From NCBI RefSeq assembly GCF_009380215.1, contig NZ_WHUG01000001.1, positions 1-64,000 of the forward strand: a DNA stretch of 64,000 nucleotides, written 5' to 3'. The stretch's first letter is position 1. Each line of letters opens with the position of its first letter. This document shows, piece by piece, positions 62,533-64,000 of the stretch. The notes below the pieces were generated by a model, which was not told where the DNA came from, made no database searches, and worked only from the letters and a program-made list of their open reading frames with translations. The position numbers and the translations under genes were made by a program. Source of the DNA: Rugamonas aquatica (GTDB lineage Bacteria; Pseudomonadota; Gammaproteobacteria; Burkholderiales; Burkholderiaceae_D).

Positions 62533-64000
62533 ATGCTCAGCAAACTGCGGATAGGCCCCAAGCTGCTGCTGGCGCCGGGCGTGGTGCTGATCCTGCTGAT
62601 CGCGCTGTCGGCGGGCGCCTTCGTCGGGCTGGTACGGCAGCACCACCGGCTGGAAGACATGGTGCAGCAGCGCGCCGTGCGGCTCAAGGCGGCGGCCGAC
62701 CTGGTGGCCGGCGCCAACCGCGCGCATACCGAAATCTACCAGCTGCTCACCTGGATCAACGCCAGCTTCTCGCCGCCGCGCATCGATGCGCTGGTGCGCG
62801 ACATCCACGCCCGCCACGCTGCGCTGGACCGCCAGTTCGCGCAGCTGGAGATGGCGACCCAGAACAATCCGGCCGAGCGTCGCTTCGTCGCCCAGTCGCA
62901 GGCGGCGTACGCCCTGTACGTGAAGTCGATTGCCGATGTCATCGAGTTGAGCATGGCCGACCAGTCGATGGCGACCAACGCCATGTCCAAGGCCGAGCGG
63001 GGTTTCGACGTGGTGGCGAAGCGGCTGGAGGAGTTGTCGCGGCTGGAGCAGTCGCTCAGCGCACGGGCCTACAGCGACGCGGAGGCCGAGTTCAAGACCC
63101 TGCAGACCGTGATGCCGTCGGTGGTGGTGCTGTCGATCACGCTGTCGCTGCTGGTGACGATGGCGGTGCGGCGGGCGCTGTTGAAGGAAGTCGGCGAGAT
63201 CGGCGCGGCCGCCCTCGATCTGGCCGAGGGTAATCTGACGGTGAAGAACCGCGTCTACGGCAAGGACGAAATCGCCGAGACGGCGCGCGCGCTGGACACC
63301 AGCATCCGCAATCTCAACACCACGCTGAAGACGATACTGGCGTCGGCGCAGTCGATCGACACGGCGTCGCGCGAGATCGCGCTGGGCAATGTGGACCTGA
63401 CGCAGCGCACCGAGGCGCAGGTCAGCACGCTGGAAGAGGCCAGCAGTTCGATGCAGGAGTTGAGCGCCACCGTCACCAAAACGGCCAACAACGCGCAGCT
63501 CGCCAATCAGCTGGCGCGCTGCGCCACCAATTTCGCGGTGCGCGGCGGCAGCGTGGTGCAGCGGCTGGTGGTGACGATGGCGGCGATACGCGGCAGCTCG
63601 CGCAAGGTGGTGGAGATCGTCAGCGTGATGGACGGCATCGCCTTCCAGACCAACCTGCTGGCCTTGAACGCGGCGGTGGAGGCGGCGCGCGCGGGCGAGC
63701 ATGGCGAAGGCTTCGCGCAGGTGGCGGGCGAGGTGCGCGCACTGGCGCAGCGTTCGGCCGTGGCGGCGCAGGAGATCAAGGCCCTGATCGCGGAGTCGAT
63801 GGCGGAGATCGAGGGCGGCAGCCGTTCGGTGGAGGAAGCCGGCAGCAGCATGGCGGAGATCGTGGCGTCGGTGCAGCAGGTGGGGGATATCATCGGCCAG
63901 GTCAGCGCGGCCAGCGCGGAGCAGGCGCAGGGCTTGCAGGGCATGCAGCAGGCCATCGTCGAGATGGATCAGGTGACGCAGCAGAAGCTGGCGCTGGTCG
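62533..64000 (+). CDS. Methyl-accepting chemotaxis protein (cut by window edge)
   Basis: At least 489 residues from ATG 62533 (GTG 62527 also possible) to the edge, no stop. Membrane helix ~9-35, a helical four-helix-bundle-like periplasmic part, second helix ~195-215, HAMP (~216-265), then the signalling hairpin [20 protein letters not shown] and [18 protein letters not shown]. Adaptation regions flank it. It lacks its own Cache domain, but a free one is encoded upstream. Confidence 0.92.
   Translation, partial: MLSKLRIGPKLLLAPGVVLILLIALSAGAFVGLVRQHHRLEDMVQQRAVRLKAAADLVAGANRAHTEIYQLLTWINASFSPPRIDALVRDIHARHAALDRQFAQLEMATQNNPAERRFVAQSQAAYALYVKSIADVIELSMADQSMATNAMSKAERGFDVVAKRLEELSRLEQSLSARAYSDAEAEFKTLQTVMPSVVVLSITLSLLVTMAVRRALLKEVGEIGAAALDLAEGNLTVKNRVYGKDEIAETARALDTSIRNLNTTLKTILASAQSIDTASREIALGNVDLTQRTEAQVSTLEEASSSMQELSATVTKTANNAQLANQLARCATNFAVRGGSVVQRLVVTMAAIRGSSRKVVEIVSVMDGIAFQTNLLALNAAVEAARAGEHGEGFAQVAGEVRALAQRSAVAAQEIKALIAESMAEIEGGSRSVEEAGSSMAEIVASVQQVGDIIGQVSAASAEQAQGLQGMQQAIVEMDQVTQQKLALV

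Noticed and set aside
1..64000. CRISPR arrays, insertion sequences or prophage genes
   Set aside because: No repeat-spacer pattern, transposase, integrase or phage structural gene was seen.

Overview
The window is high-GC bacterial chromosome, almost fully coding, and looks like a betaproteobacterium of the Oxalobacteraceae (Massilia / Duganella / Janthinobacterium type). The evidence is the protein character throughout, the conserved block tRNA-Val, thrS, infC, rpmI, rplT, pheS, pheT, ihfA, merR, a PEP-CTERM protein, and a pilV/W/X/Y1 minor-pilin operon. The family placement is inference from remembered relatives; no search was run.

1-18.1 kb is a flagellar locus. On the minus strand run fliE-F-G-H-I-J, then fliD-fliS-fliT-like-fliK (fliK is cut by the left edge). 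Diverging on the plus strand are fliM-fliN-fliP-fliQ-fliR-flhB-flhA, followed by a PEP-CTERM protein, a FliK-like gene and a short flagellin gene. There is no fliL, no fliO and no master regulator. The FliM lacks the N-terminal CheY-binding motif, FlhB has NPEH instead of NPTH, and FliG lacks two torque-related charged residues. Together these suggest a secondary, lateral-type (Flag-2-like) system rather than the usual polar one.

18.4-33.6 kb is metabolism and regulation: ETF-ubiquinone oxidoreductase, an SDR, a PAS-LuxR regulator divergent from a 3-oxoacid CoA-transferase pair, dctA and 3-hydroxybutyrate dehydrogenase (a ketone-body / C4-dicarboxylate set), then hydrolase-RidA-relA, a GST with a divergent LysR gene, a CAT-like acetyltransferase, a FitAB-type toxin-antitoxin pair and a cation diffusion facilitator.

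33.7-42.0 kb is the translation block: two identical tRNA-Val(GAC) genes, thrS, infC (AUA start), rpmI, rplT, pheS, pheT, ihfA and a MerR-type gene. An intrinsic terminator sits directly before pheS and a REP-like palindromic repeat lies between pheS and pheT. 42.2-47.5 kb holds two two-component systems (LuxR-type and OmpR-type) around a Crp/Fnr regulator. 47.6-55.5 kb is the type IV pilus minor pilin operon ending in a 1551-residue PilY1.

55.6-64 kb holds prfC, a small unknown gene, a GntR-ABC exporter operon with a clear promoter and operator, several small exported or membrane proteins, and a periplasmic Cache-domain protein directly upstream of a methyl-accepting chemotaxis protein cut by the right edge. 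The strongest candidate for something under-described is the atypical flagellar system; the split Cache/MCP pair is second.
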